NCBI GenBank assembly: GCA_900767585.1
Contig: CAAFZP010000076.1
Coordinates: 1-17,587 of the forward strand
DNA: 17,587 bases
Direction: 5' to 3'
DNA from: Lachnospiraceae bacterium
GTDB lineage: Bacteria; Bacillota; Clostridia; Lachnospirales; Lachnospiraceae
Shown here piece by piece: positions 1-6,960 of the stretch. The position numbers and the translations under genes are program-made. The first letter of the stretch is position 1. The number at the start of each line of letters is the position of its first letter. The notes beneath the pieces were generated by a model, which saw nothing but the letters and a program-made list of their open reading frames with translations, was not told the origin of the DNA and did no database searches.

Positions 1-743
1 CCCATGCCTGCGATTCCCGGCAGATTCTCCGTACCGGAGCGCATGAAGTTCTGTTGTCCGCCTCCGTAAATAATCGGGCGGATCAATGTCTTGTCCTTGA
101 TATAGAGTGCCCCGCTGCCCTTTGGTCCGTGGATCTTATGCCCGCTCACAGAAAGCAGGTCCACACCGAGCTGCTTCGGGGTGAATTTTAATTTACCATA
201 TGCCTGTACCGCATCGACATGCACGAGCGTCTGCGGATTGTGTGCCTTCACAAGCTTCACAAGCGCCTCAATCGGCTGGATGCTTCCAATCTCATTATTT
301 ACATACATACAGCTAACGAGTATCGTATCGTCACGCAGCAGTTTTGAGAGGCTCTCTAAATCTACTTTTCCATCCGAGCCAACTTCCATGAAACTGATCT
401 CGAAGCCTTCTTTCTGCAGAAATTCTACTGTAGAAAGCACAGACGCATGTTCGATCGGCGTCGTGATAATATGTCTGCCCGCACGCCGGTGTGCAAGTGC
501 CGCCCCGATTAAGGCAAGGTTATTTGCCTCTGTGCCGCCGGATGTGAATACAATCTCCTTTGGCATACATTTGAGCGTCTTTGCGACCTGCTCGGTCGCG
601 GTACGCTCATAGTCCTTCGCGGTCAATCCTTTCTTGTGCTGGGACGACGGATTTCCGTAATCCACGTCCAGCAGCTTCACCATCAATTCTTTTACTTCCG
701 GAAACACAGCGGTTGTCGCTGCATTGTCAAAATAGCATTCCAT
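1..743 (-). CDS. Cysteine desulfurase, NifS/IscS type (3' end outside window)
   Basis: PLP-dependent fold-type I (class V) aminotransferase that takes sulfur from L-cysteine for Fe-S clusters or tRNA thiolation. The visible 247 codons carry the N-terminal YFDNAATT motif, TSGGTEANN, a cofactor-stacking His at about residue 99 (PIEHAS) and the PLP-binding Lys at about residue 203 in SGHKIHGPKG. The gene runs off the left edge, so the mobile loop with the catalytic cysteine is not seen and the IscS-like and SufS-like types cannot be separated fully; the motifs favour NifS/IscS. The ATG is preceded by AAAAAGGAT about 7 nt upstream. It starts 27 bp after the ChW-SGNH gene. In many Lachnospiraceae a cysteine desulfurase (often followed by thiI) lies near rsmE, so a role in tRNA 4-thiouridine synthesis is possible but is inferred from context. 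Confidence 0.93.
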   Translation of the reverse strand, partial: MECYFDNAATTAVFPEVKELMVKLLDVDYGNPSSQHKKGLTAKDYERTATEQVAKTLKCMPKEIVFTSGGTEANNLALIGAALAHRRAGRHIITTPIEHASVLSTVEFLQKEGFEISFMEVGSDGKVDLESLSKLLRDDTILVSCMYVNNEIGSIQPIEALVKLVKAHNPQTLVHVDAVQAYGKLKFTPKQLGVDLLSVSGHKIHGPKGSGALYIKDKTLIRPIIYGGGQQNFMRSGTENLPGIAGM

Positions 744-770
744 AACTTTTATCCTTTTTGCATTTTATAT

Positions 771-2348
771 CTAATTTCCTGTCACATATTTGTAAATACT
801 TCTGCATGTCGGTGCAGAATAATGGACGCCATCACCAATCGTCTGTGGATTCAGACCATAGTAAGTATCAATAAAATACCCGTCAAAATCAGCAACGTGA
901 TTGTGCATATACGTATTAAAATCACGGATATTCTGGTTGAACCCGGCGGCTCCATAATTGTTGCTATACCGGAAGTTTGCACCTACCGGATTGACAGACA
1001 TAATACAGATTGTCGCGCGCGGATATTCTGCATGCACTTTCTTAAAGAAAGCAACATAATTTTCATAATTAAAGATATCGTTCAATCCAAAATTTGATAC
1101 GATCACTGCATTTGGTTTTCGGTTCAACGTCTCACGGATATGTGGATATGCAGTATTATTCAGCCATACATACCCGCCGGATACCTTTGCAAGGAAGTTC
1201 GGATGGATTGACTCGTTCCGGTCCATATATCCATAAATCGTATTTCCGAAACCTACCATACGGGAATCTCCAAGCCACAGATCTACATTTCCGATACCTT
1301 TTACGACACGGTTTGTGCCGGCTGCCTGGAAGATTGATTTTGCAAATGGCAACGCAGTTGCGCCAGGTGCATTTCCGCCCTTTGCCACGAGCTTGATCTC
1401 AATTGCCTCGATTCGTTTTGCCATACCGGTGGAACCGGCTGTAATCCCGTTCTTTGCCCAGTCCAGCCATCCATAGGTCTGGATATGTACACGGTAATAA
1501 ATATCATAGTAACGCGCAATATTTCCTGTCAGGAAAATTTCAACTGCCTCTAACCGTTTTCCCTGCCCGGTTGTTCCTGCCGTCTGCCCGTCAGACCGAA
1601 ATGACTGCCAGCCATAGGTTTGTCCGTGCACACGATATGTCACACCACCATCAATGGAATTATTTTTTAAAGAGATTGCCAGGGCTTCCATCCGCTTTCC
1701 CTGACCTACTGTTCCAAGTGTTGTGCCATCTTTTACTTCAGACAGATTTCCATATGTCTGTACATGACCGGAATATACAACATCTGCAGATTTATCCCCC
1801 TCTATACTTGAAAAATCCGTACTGCCCGGTGCCGCCTGATCTTTTGCAACCAATACAATCTGGATTCCATCCAGTTTTGCTCCATATCCGCAGGTTCCGG
1901 AAACTGCACCATTTTTCGACCATCCAAGCCAGTCTCCACCGCCGATGTGACTGCGATAATAAATGTCATACTTTTCAGCCGCATCACCGGTCAGACGAAT
2001 GCAGAGTGCTTCTAACCGTCTTCCCTTACCGGTTGTTCCGGCCAGCTGACCATTTGTCTTCCATGGCTGCCAGCCTTCTTTTTGCACATGCGCACGATAA
2101 GTAAGTGTGACTGTGGATTGGATTGTGACAGCTTCTAACCGCTTTCCGGTTCCGAGATTTCCGAGTGTCGTTCCATCCTTTACCTGTGCCAGATTTCCGT
2201 AGCTTTGCATATGCCCGCTATAATACACGGATGGCACATCCGCTGCCTGCGTTTTTAGCGGAGGCATGCAGCAAAGCATCGTAATCATCATACAGATATT
2301 GACGATCCATGCTACCCCTCTGTTTTTCTTTGTTCGATTCTTCTCCAT
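771..2348 (-). CDS. Secreted protein with six ChW repeats and a C-terminal SGNH hydrolase domain
   Basis: 525 residues. A basic N-terminus and hydrophobic core (about residues 13-30) followed by TQA/AD near residue 35 form a signal peptide. Six clostridial hydrophobic-W repeats follow (about 41-78, 82-122, 127-168, 190-229, 236-275, 282-322), arranged as two sets of three and recognised by GTxGxGKRLEAxxIxL. Repeats 1 and 4 have YGNL where the others have a GW-type segment. Residues 350-525 are an SGNH (GDSL-like) hydrolase: GDSRMVG with Ser362, Gly391-392, GLND with Asn423, and DGVH with Asp506 and His509, so the Ser-His-Asp triad looks intact. The expected role is a surface esterase or deacetylase of wall polysaccharide, with ChW repeats tethering it to the envelope; the substrate is unknown. 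It lies between rsmE (15 bp upstream) and the cysteine desulfurase. Confidence 0.9.
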   Translation of the reverse strand: MEKNRTKKNRGVAWIVNICMMITMLCCMPPLKTQAADVPSVYYSGHMQSYGNLAQVKDGTTLGNLGTGKRLEAVTIQSTVTLTYRAHVQKEGWQPWKTNGQLAGTTGKGRRLEALCIRLTGDAAEKYDIYYRSHIGGGDWLGWSKNGAVSGTCGYGAKLDGIQIVLVAKDQAAPGSTDFSSIEGDKSADVVYSGHVQTYGNLSEVKDGTTLGTVGQGKRMEALAISLKNNSIDGGVTYRVHGQTYGWQSFRSDGQTAGTTGQGKRLEAVEIFLTGNIARYYDIYYRVHIQTYGWLDWAKNGITAGSTGMAKRIEAIEIKLVAKGGNAPGATALPFAKSIFQAAGTNRVVKGIGNVDLWLGDSRMVGFGNTIYGYMDRNESIHPNFLAKVSGGYVWLNNTAYPHIRETLNRKPNAVIVSNFGLNDIFNYENYVAFFKKVHAEYPRATICIMSVNPVGANFRYSNNYGAAGFNQNIRDFNTYMHNHVADFDGYFIDTYYGLNPQTIGDGVHYSAPTCRSIYKYVTGN

Positions 2349-2363
2349 GATTTTCTTCCTCCC

Positions 2364-3110
2364 TTAGCGTTCCATCTCAAACATCAAAATAGACAAAACT
2401 GTAAGTCCCGCTGTCTCTGTACGCAGGATCCGGTTTCCGAGTGTGATGACTTTTGCACCTGCTGCTTCTGCCTGTTCCACTTCTTCCTGCGCAAATCCAC
2501 CCTCCGGACCTATAAAAACAGCAATTTTTGCTCCATCCGGCAGCTGTGCCGCCTGACGAATCACATCTCTTGCATACGTGATTCCTTCCGCACTCTCATA
2601 TGGCAGAAGTATCATATCAAATTCATAAGCCCGCGCAAGTGCTTCCTTCCAGGAACAAAACATCGATACTTCCGGAATGATTCCCCGCCCGGACTGTTTG
2701 GCAGCCGACTCGGATATTGCCTGATAGCGTTCTATTTTTTTTCCTTTTTTCTTATCCTCAAGCTTCACAACCGTCCGCTTCATCATGACAGGAACGATCT
2801 CGGCTGCACCAAGTTCCACCGCTTTCTGGATGATCAGTTCCATCTTGTCCGATTTCGGCATGCCCTGAAACAGCGTGATTGCGCACGGAAGCTCTGCTGC
2901 GTTCTGATTGATATCCTCAATCCCTGCAAAAACCGCATCGGCATCGATACTTGCAATCCGGCATGTATACTCTTTTCCTTTTCCGTCACAAATTATGATC
3001 GGATCTCCGACAGACAGCCGGAGCACATTTTTGATATGGTTGACATCCTCTCCTGTGATTGCAATCTGCGCCTGTGCCTCACTACAATCTTCTACATAAA
3101 ATCTTGGCAT
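2364..3110 (-). CDS. rsmE: 16S rRNA m3U1498 methyltransferase RsmE
   Basis: 248 residues, the usual family length. RsmE methylates N3 of U1498 in 16S rRNA of the 30S subunit, using SAM in a SPOUT (trefoil-knot) fold. The N-terminal PUA-like part begins MPRFYV and carries HIKNVLRLSVGD (about 25-36). The C-terminal SPOUT domain shows KAVELGAAEIVPV (96-108), the SESAAKQSGR segment (133-142), IGPEGGF (200-206) and LGNRILRTETA (224-234), the signature that forms the knot and SAM pocket. It starts 12 bp downstream of the lipoprotein stop, too little room for its own promoter, so it is probably co-transcribed with the surface genes. In relatives it usually follows prmA directly; here eight genes intervene. 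Confidence 0.97.
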   Translation of the reverse strand: MPRFYVEDCSEAQAQIAITGEDVNHIKNVLRLSVGDPIIICDGKGKEYTCRIASIDADAVFAGIEDINQNAAELPCAITLFQGMPKSDKMELIIQKAVELGAAEIVPVMMKRTVVKLEDKKKGKKIERYQAISESAAKQSGRGIIPEVSMFCSWKEALARAYEFDMILLPYESAEGITYARDVIRQAAQLPDGAKIAVFIGPEGGFAQEEVEQAEAAGAKVITLGNRILRTETAGLTVLSILMFEMER

Positions 3111-3122
3111 AACTTTGCTCCT

Positions 3123-3620
3123 TTATTCCGGATGCCACTCAATTGTTCCATCCGGATAAATATAATCATAGCCACCCTTGTCACAGTTCGGCACGATGGT
3201 CGGTCCTGTTTCTTCCACCGGTGCTGCAGTTGTCTCCGGTGCCTGTGTCGTAGCCGGTGCGGCCGTTGTAGCCGGTGCCGCGGTTGTAGCCGGTGCGGCC
3301 GTTGTAGCCGGCGCTGCAGTTGTGGCAGGTGCCGCGGTTGTAGCCGGTGTAGTCGTCTCTTTCTGTGTCGTTTTTTCTTTCTTTTTATCTTCTTTCTTTT
3401 CTTCTGTTGTCTGTTCTTTTTGTTTTTCAGTCGTTTTCTTCTTATCTTTTTGCTGTTCTGTCGTCGATTTCTGGTCTTCTGCTTCGGTTGTCACCGCTGT
3501 ATTTTTTGACGCATCGCCTGCGGTTGCCGGAGCATCCCCGGAACTTTTTCCACATCCGCTCAACAAAAGAAGGGATGCAAGCGCACAGACACAAGTCCAT
3601 TTTTTCCACTGTTTTCTCAT
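3123..3620 (-). CDS. Repeat-rich lipoprotein of unknown function
   Basis: 165 residues. A basic start (MRKQWKKW) and hydrophobic core lead to the lipobox LSGC, so Cys23 is the expected lipidation site and the protein should sit on the outer face of the membrane. The mature part is a Lys/Glu/Thr/Gln-rich charged stretch (about 45-90), then a Thr-Ala-Pro tract of six-residue PATTAA-type repeats (about 90-130) resembling a wall-spanning linker. A short C-terminal segment of about 30 residues has a DYIYPDGTIEWHP motif. No enzymatic domain is recognised; the linker may hold the C-terminal segment away from the membrane. AGGAGAG sits 9 nt before the ATG. It starts 14 bp after the DHHW gene, and its position with MBOAT/DHHW suggests an envelope role. 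Confidence 0.8.
   Translation of the reverse strand: MRKQWKKWTCVCALASLLLLSGCGKSSGDAPATAGDASKNTAVTTEAEDQKSTTEQQKDKKKTTEKQKEQTTEEKKEDKKKEKTTQKETTTPATTAAPATTAAPATTAAPATTAAPATTAAPATTQAPETTAAPVEETGPTIVPNCDKGGYDYIYPDGTIEWHPE
3247..3354 (-). repeat. Six tandem 18-bp repeats inside the lipoprotein gene
   Basis: Six in-frame copies of an 18-bp unit (plus-strand form GTTGTAGCCGGTGCGGCC with variants) start at 3247, 3265, 3283, 3301, 3319 and 3337. They encode the Pro-Ala-Thr-Thr-Ala-Ala linker. Copies differ at a few positions and the outermost ones are the most diverged. Because each unit is a multiple of three, gain or loss of copies would change linker length without a frameshift. Confidence 0.9.
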
Positions 3621-3634
3621 ACTTTTAAACTCTC

Positions 3635-5050
3635 CTATTCTGATTCAAATATACAATTCATGTCAACGACTGTTGCATAATAACGTCCATCTTTGCAGCT
3701 GATTGCTTCTACCTGATATGTCCCCGGTGTGAATGCCTGTTTTCCTATATAGGCTGTATAACCATAATCAGACGGTGTGCCATCCGTCATCTCATCGGCA
3801 GGAAAAGCCTCCACCACATATGTGCCCTGTTCTCCGCAAAAACGCAAATAGACCGGAGAAGTGTCCTCCACATAGGCTGCATCTAACATGCCCTGGAATT
3901 TATAATATCCATTTGCCTCTGACTTTTTGTATTGTACCACATCTGACTGGTAGCTGCACGTTTCTTCTGCAAAAGCGCGAAGCGGTGCCGGCATCACAGG
4001 TGCAAACTTCACAAGGTTCACCAGATTACGCTCCACAAGCTCTACGATGCAGACATCCCGGTTTTCGGTATACATTGCATCGATCTGGTATGGCACTGCT
4101 TTGCAAAATTTTGATGTTTTAAAATTATCCGCCAGAAATGGCAACAGAGTATTTCCAAACGAATCCCGGAAACAAAGCAGGCTTTTTTCCACATCCGGAT
4201 TGCCTGTCGTCTCCACAACTGTCGCTGTCACATCATCCGTTCCCTGATAAGAATAATCTATGTATTTGGCATAATCATATTCCGTTTCCGGATGTCTTGC
4301 AAGTGGATATAGTATTTTATCGATATCGCCTTCAAAATCATGACGAATTTCCGGTTCTGCCTGTATCAAATCCGCGTGCGGCACATCTGCCTGCCGAAGC
4401 AATGCATCTGCAACCAGCACAGCCCCCCGGTTATCCCAGTGGGAATCCCCTTTATGATACAGCACTTCCTCTCTTGATTCAAACAAAGATGTGATATCGA
4501 CATAATTACACTGCCTGTCCTGTAGTACCGGAAGAAGCCGTTCCAGATTCGAAGGCTGTTTCGACCGGATATAGTAATATGGCATATGCTCCGGATAGAG
4601 TGTATTCTTGTTCGGCGGACTCGCAAATACAAACGTCTTTCCAAGCCCTTCCACATACTCCTGCATCAGGGAAATCACGGTCGCTGCATTTTGTATGCCA
4701 CGCTCACGCATACGTTTTTTTCCCTGGTAATCATCCAGCGTTGCTCCGAGATACAGCCAGTCATCCGTCCCGACGACAGCCAGTTGTTCACTCGACTGCG
4801 CAAACACATGGCTCATCAAAATTGCATCTGCTGTGACTAATTCCTGTCGGTAAGCAAAATGATCCGAAAAATATGACTCCAGTTCCGGAAGATATTTATA
4901 ATTTAATTTGTGTTCCTGCACGATCGCAGGTTTTTCTGCCAGTTTTTTATTCTCCGTGGATTCCGGTTCCCGATACCAGAGCATGCCGATCAACGGAATC
5001 GCAAGAATTACAAAGAACAAACAGCAGAATATAATACGGTAATGCTTCAT
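3635..5050 (-). CDS. AlgX/DHHW-like membrane-anchored SGNH-family protein (MBOAT partner)
   Basis: 471 residues. One N-terminal membrane segment or uncleaved signal anchor (about 6-24) leaves the rest outside the membrane. DHFAYRQELV (63-72) and the TDDWLYLG segment (95-102) are typical of the DHHW/AlgJ-AlgX-like group. The likely catalytic residues are Asp202 and His204 in GDSHWD and Ser297 in FRDSFGN, matching the Asp-x-His...Ser pattern of the AlgX/AlgJ acetyltransferase family. The expected job is to receive an acyl (probably acetyl) group exported by the MBOAT protein and place it on an extracellular polysaccharide. It starts 15 bp downstream of the MBOAT gene, the usual pairing. The polymer substrate cannot be read from the sequence. 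Confidence 0.88.
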   Translation of the reverse strand: MKHYRIIFCCLFFVILAIPLIGMLWYREPESTENKKLAEKPAIVQEHKLNYKYLPELESYFSDHFAYRQELVTADAILMSHVFAQSSEQLAVVGTDDWLYLGATLDDYQGKKRMRERGIQNAATVISLMQEYVEGLGKTFVFASPPNKNTLYPEHMPYYYIRSKQPSNLERLLPVLQDRQCNYVDITSLFESREEVLYHKGDSHWDNRGAVLVADALLRQADVPHADLIQAEPEIRHDFEGDIDKILYPLARHPETEYDYAKYIDYSYQGTDDVTATVVETTGNPDVEKSLLCFRDSFGNTLLPFLADNFKTSKFCKAVPYQIDAMYTENRDVCIVELVERNLVNLVKFAPVMPAPLRAFAEETCSYQSDVVQYKKSEANGYYKFQGMLDAAYVEDTSPVYLRFCGEQGTYVVEAFPADEMTDGTPSDYGYTAYIGKQAFTPGTYQVEAISCKDGRYYATVVDMNCIFESE

Positions 5051-5065
5051 CCCACGCCTCCTTAT

Positions 5066-6496
5066 CTAAAAACGGAAATAAATAAACGGATTATATGCAT
5101 CCGACGCAAGCCGGATCATACAGAAAAGCAGGCAAATGAGCAATCCGGCTCCGGATAAGATCCATGCTGTATTTTTCGTTTTCCCGGTTTCTCCACATCG
5201 TTCTATCTTCTTTTGCAACAGACGTTTCCACGGGATGATCAGCAATATCCCGGCGGCAAACGCTGCAATCAGATATGGTGTCAGTTCCGCTGTTGCAAGC
5301 ATGGTACCGACCGGATTTGCAGTGAACGAAAACATCTGTCCGAGGATGAAACATCCTTGCGACACCGTGTCTGCCCGGAACATCACAAATCCGCAGATGA
5401 CGATCAGCATCGTATAAATATACCGGATCCATCTGAAACGGACGCGGTTGATATCAAGCTTCGTATTTCCTTCTAACACAAGGAATGTGCCATGGAATAA
5501 TCCCCACAGAATAAACGTGAAATTCGCGCCATGCCACAGTCCGGTAAGGAAGAACACGATATATTTGTTGCGGATTGTGCGAAGCGTTCCTTTCCGGTTG
5601 CCGCCAAGCGGAATGTATACATATTCCTTAAACCAGGTGGAAAGAGAAATATGCCATCTCCGCCAGAACTCTTTGATGGAAAGAGACGTATATGGAGCAT
5701 TGAAATTCTCTTTGAAATGGAATCCAAACATCCGTCCAAGTCCGATTGCCATATCGCTGTATCCGCTGAAATCATAATAAATTTGTAAAGTATAGCCAAC
5801 TGCTGCCAACCAGGCAGGTCCCATTCCAAGCGAATGAAAATCCGCGAACAGGTGATCCACCATCTGTGCTAACGCATTTGAGATCAGCACTTTCTTCGAC
5901 AGACCGATGATAAACCGCCGGATACCATATTCGACATCCGTGACCGTCTGTGTCCGGTTTGTGATCTCTGCTTCGATGTCCCGGTACTTGATGATTGGTC
6001 CCGCGATTAACTGTGGGAAGAAACTGATATAGAGCAAAAGCCGGAAATAATTTTTCTGGCAGTCGCAGTCTCCCCGGTACAGGTCAATAATGTACGACAT
6101 CGTCTGGAACGTAAAGAAGGATATGCCGATTGGCATCACCAGCTTCAGATATGGGATCTTCCATCCGCCAAGCTGATTTACAATTCCAACCAGAAAATCC
6201 GCATATTTAAACACAATAAGCAGCGCCAGATTCGCAATAATTGCAAGAATCAGGACTCCTTTTTTTGTTTTCTTCCGTTTCTTTTTATCTGCGTGTTCCA
6301 TCCACAGACCAAACAGATAATTGACAAACGATGAGCCAAGCATCAAAAAAACATACACCGGTTCTCCAACCGCATAAAATAAGATGCTGAACACCACAAG
6401 GCATGCATTTTTGATCCGGATGTCCGGAATAATCGTATGGATCAAGAAGACTACAAATAAAAAACCACTTAAAAATGATATTGAACTAAAAACCAT
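5066..6496 (-). CDS. Membrane-bound O-acyltransferase (MBOAT, AlgI/DltB/PatA type)
   Basis: 476 residues and about ten or more hydrophobic membrane segments. Family hallmarks are MPIGISFFTFQTMSYIIDLYRG (about 121-142), FFPQLIAGPI (159-168), the RRWHISLSTWFKEY motif (279-292) and LTGLWHGANFTFILWG with the invariant His322 (318-332). The protein should move acyl groups across the membrane for O-acylation of an extracellular polymer, working with the DHHW-like protein encoded 15 bp downstream. AlgI-like polysaccharide O-acetylation fits better than teichoic acid D-alanylation because no dltA, dltC or dltD is present. The ATG has AAGGGGAG about 9 nt upstream. It follows the zinc-ribbon ORF by 43 bp. 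Confidence 0.95.
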   Translation of the reverse strand: MVFSSISFLSGFLFVVFLIHTIIPDIRIKNACLVVFSILFYAVGEPVYVFLMLGSSFVNYLFGLWMEHADKKKRKKTKKGVLILAIIANLALLIVFKYADFLVGIVNQLGGWKIPYLKLVMPIGISFFTFQTMSYIIDLYRGDCDCQKNYFRLLLYISFFPQLIAGPIIKYRDIEAEITNRTQTVTDVEYGIRRFIIGLSKKVLISNALAQMVDHLFADFHSLGMGPAWLAAVGYTLQIYYDFSGYSDMAIGLGRMFGFHFKENFNAPYTSLSIKEFWRRWHISLSTWFKEYVYIPLGGNRKGTLRTIRNKYIVFFLTGLWHGANFTFILWGLFHGTFLVLEGNTKLDINRVRFRWIRYIYTMLIVICGFVMFRADTVSQGCFILGQMFSFTANPVGTMLATAELTPYLIAAFAAGILLIIPWKRLLQKKIERCGETGKTKNTAWILSGAGLLICLLFCMIRLASDAYNPFIYFRF

Positions 6497-6539
6497 CTGT
6501 TTTTCTCCCCTTGTTGATGCACGTATTATACACGATTTT

Positions 6540-6734
6540 TCAATTTTTTTCTATCTGTTTTGTTATTGTTTCCGTTTCTGTCAATGCCGTATGTGGATTT
6601 TCTTTGACAGAATCACCTTTCCCCTGTATCGGATGTCCGCCTTGGTTTTTTTCGGAAATCATCGCACAAAACGGACAGGCCGCATAGATTTCTGCATTGT
6701 AATAGTGTTTTCCTTTTTCACATTTCAAAATCAT
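6540..6734 (-). CDS. Small zinc-ribbon-like protein (64 aa)
   Basis: 64 residues. The N-terminus has four potential zinc ligands, Cys5, His10, Cys20 and Cys23, in a C-x4-H-x9-C-x2-C arrangement with the local motif GKHYYNAEIYAACPFC. From general knowledge, similar CxxGHxYD...CPxC modules begin FHA- and kinase-associated proteins in Lachnospiraceae; I could not search for this. The rest is polar and probably disordered, ending in a Thr/Glu-rich stretch. The start is supported by TAGGGGGA about 8 nt upstream of the ATG, and the complete ligand set argues against a chance ORF. It lies downstream of a hairpin and a good promoter and is the first gene of the run leading into MBOAT. Function unknown; a regulatory adaptor is one possibility. 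Confidence 0.7.
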   Translation of the reverse strand: MILKCEKGKHYYNAEIYAACPFCAMISEKNQGGHPIQGKGDSVKENPHTALTETETITKQIEKN

Positions 6735-6760
6735 CCGGATATTCCCCCTATCTTTCTCAC

Positions 6761-6793
6761 AAAAAAATCGAGTATTTCATACCCGATTTTTTT
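6761..6793 (-). terminator. Terminator-like hairpin in the leader of the zinc-ribbon/MBOAT operon
   Basis: In minus-strand RNA the arms AAAAAAUCGGGUAU and AUACUCGAUUUUUU pair over 14 bp with one G-U wobble around a GAA loop, ending in a run of U. The wobble becomes an A-C mismatch in plus-strand RNA, so the structure favours minus-strand transcription. It ends transcripts of the LytTR gene at 6837 but also lies downstream of the promoter at 6821-6849, so it may act as an attenuator for the following operon. Confidence 0.8.
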
Positions 6794-6820
6794 ATATGCC
6801 ATCACGCTATCGCGCGCTTC

Positions 6821-6849
6821 ATTATATCATATTTGATTATTTTTTCCAA
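6821..6849 (-). promoter_or_regulatory. Sigma-A type promoter for the zinc-ribbon/MBOAT operon
   Basis: On the minus strand TTGGAA (6849-6844) and a perfect TATAAT (6826-6821) are separated by exactly 17 bp. The -35 box lies within the last codons of the upstream LytTR gene. The predicted start near 6814 puts the hairpin at 6761-6793 inside an untranslated leader of about 80 nt. Confidence 0.65.
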
Positions 6850-6960
6850 TATTCCTGGTATGCTTTCCGCACCTCTTTGTCATAGGTTCTGCCAATCGGA
6901 ATGACCTTTCCGTTTCTGACTTCCAGACAATCAACACCTAAATATGTGATATATGCCAGA
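6837..6960 (-). repeat. Direct repeat copy 1: shared 3' end of LytTR genes
   Basis: 124 bp covering the C-terminal codons and stop of the LytTR gene. It aligns without gaps to 10618-10741 with three mismatches (plus-strand positions 6873, 6900 and 6929). Two are synonymous and one gives Cys versus Arg. Beyond 6960 the two genes diverge sharply. Confidence 0.95.

Noticed and set aside
3247..3354. Regular short repeats that could suggest a CRISPR array
   Set aside because: The copies are directly adjacent with no spacers and are in frame inside a lipoprotein gene.
3036..3509. Plus-strand reading frame rich in Cys and Arg over the lipoprotein gene
   Set aside because: It is the antisense reading of the lipoprotein repeats and Lys/Glu-rich stretch. 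The composition follows from the repeat, it overlaps rsmE as well, and the minus-strand gene has a lipobox and a ribosome site.
6731..6802. 23-codon ORF in the leader before the zinc-ribbon gene
   Set aside because: The frame is open and its stop overlaps the next start (ATGA), but there is no Shine-Dalgarno site and it spans a terminator hairpin. Kept only as a note in the attenuator finding, not as a gene.
6808..6828. Six-codon leader peptide beginning within TATAATG
   Set aside because: Its ATG overlaps the -10 box, so it would not be in the transcript from that promoter, and it has no ribosome site.
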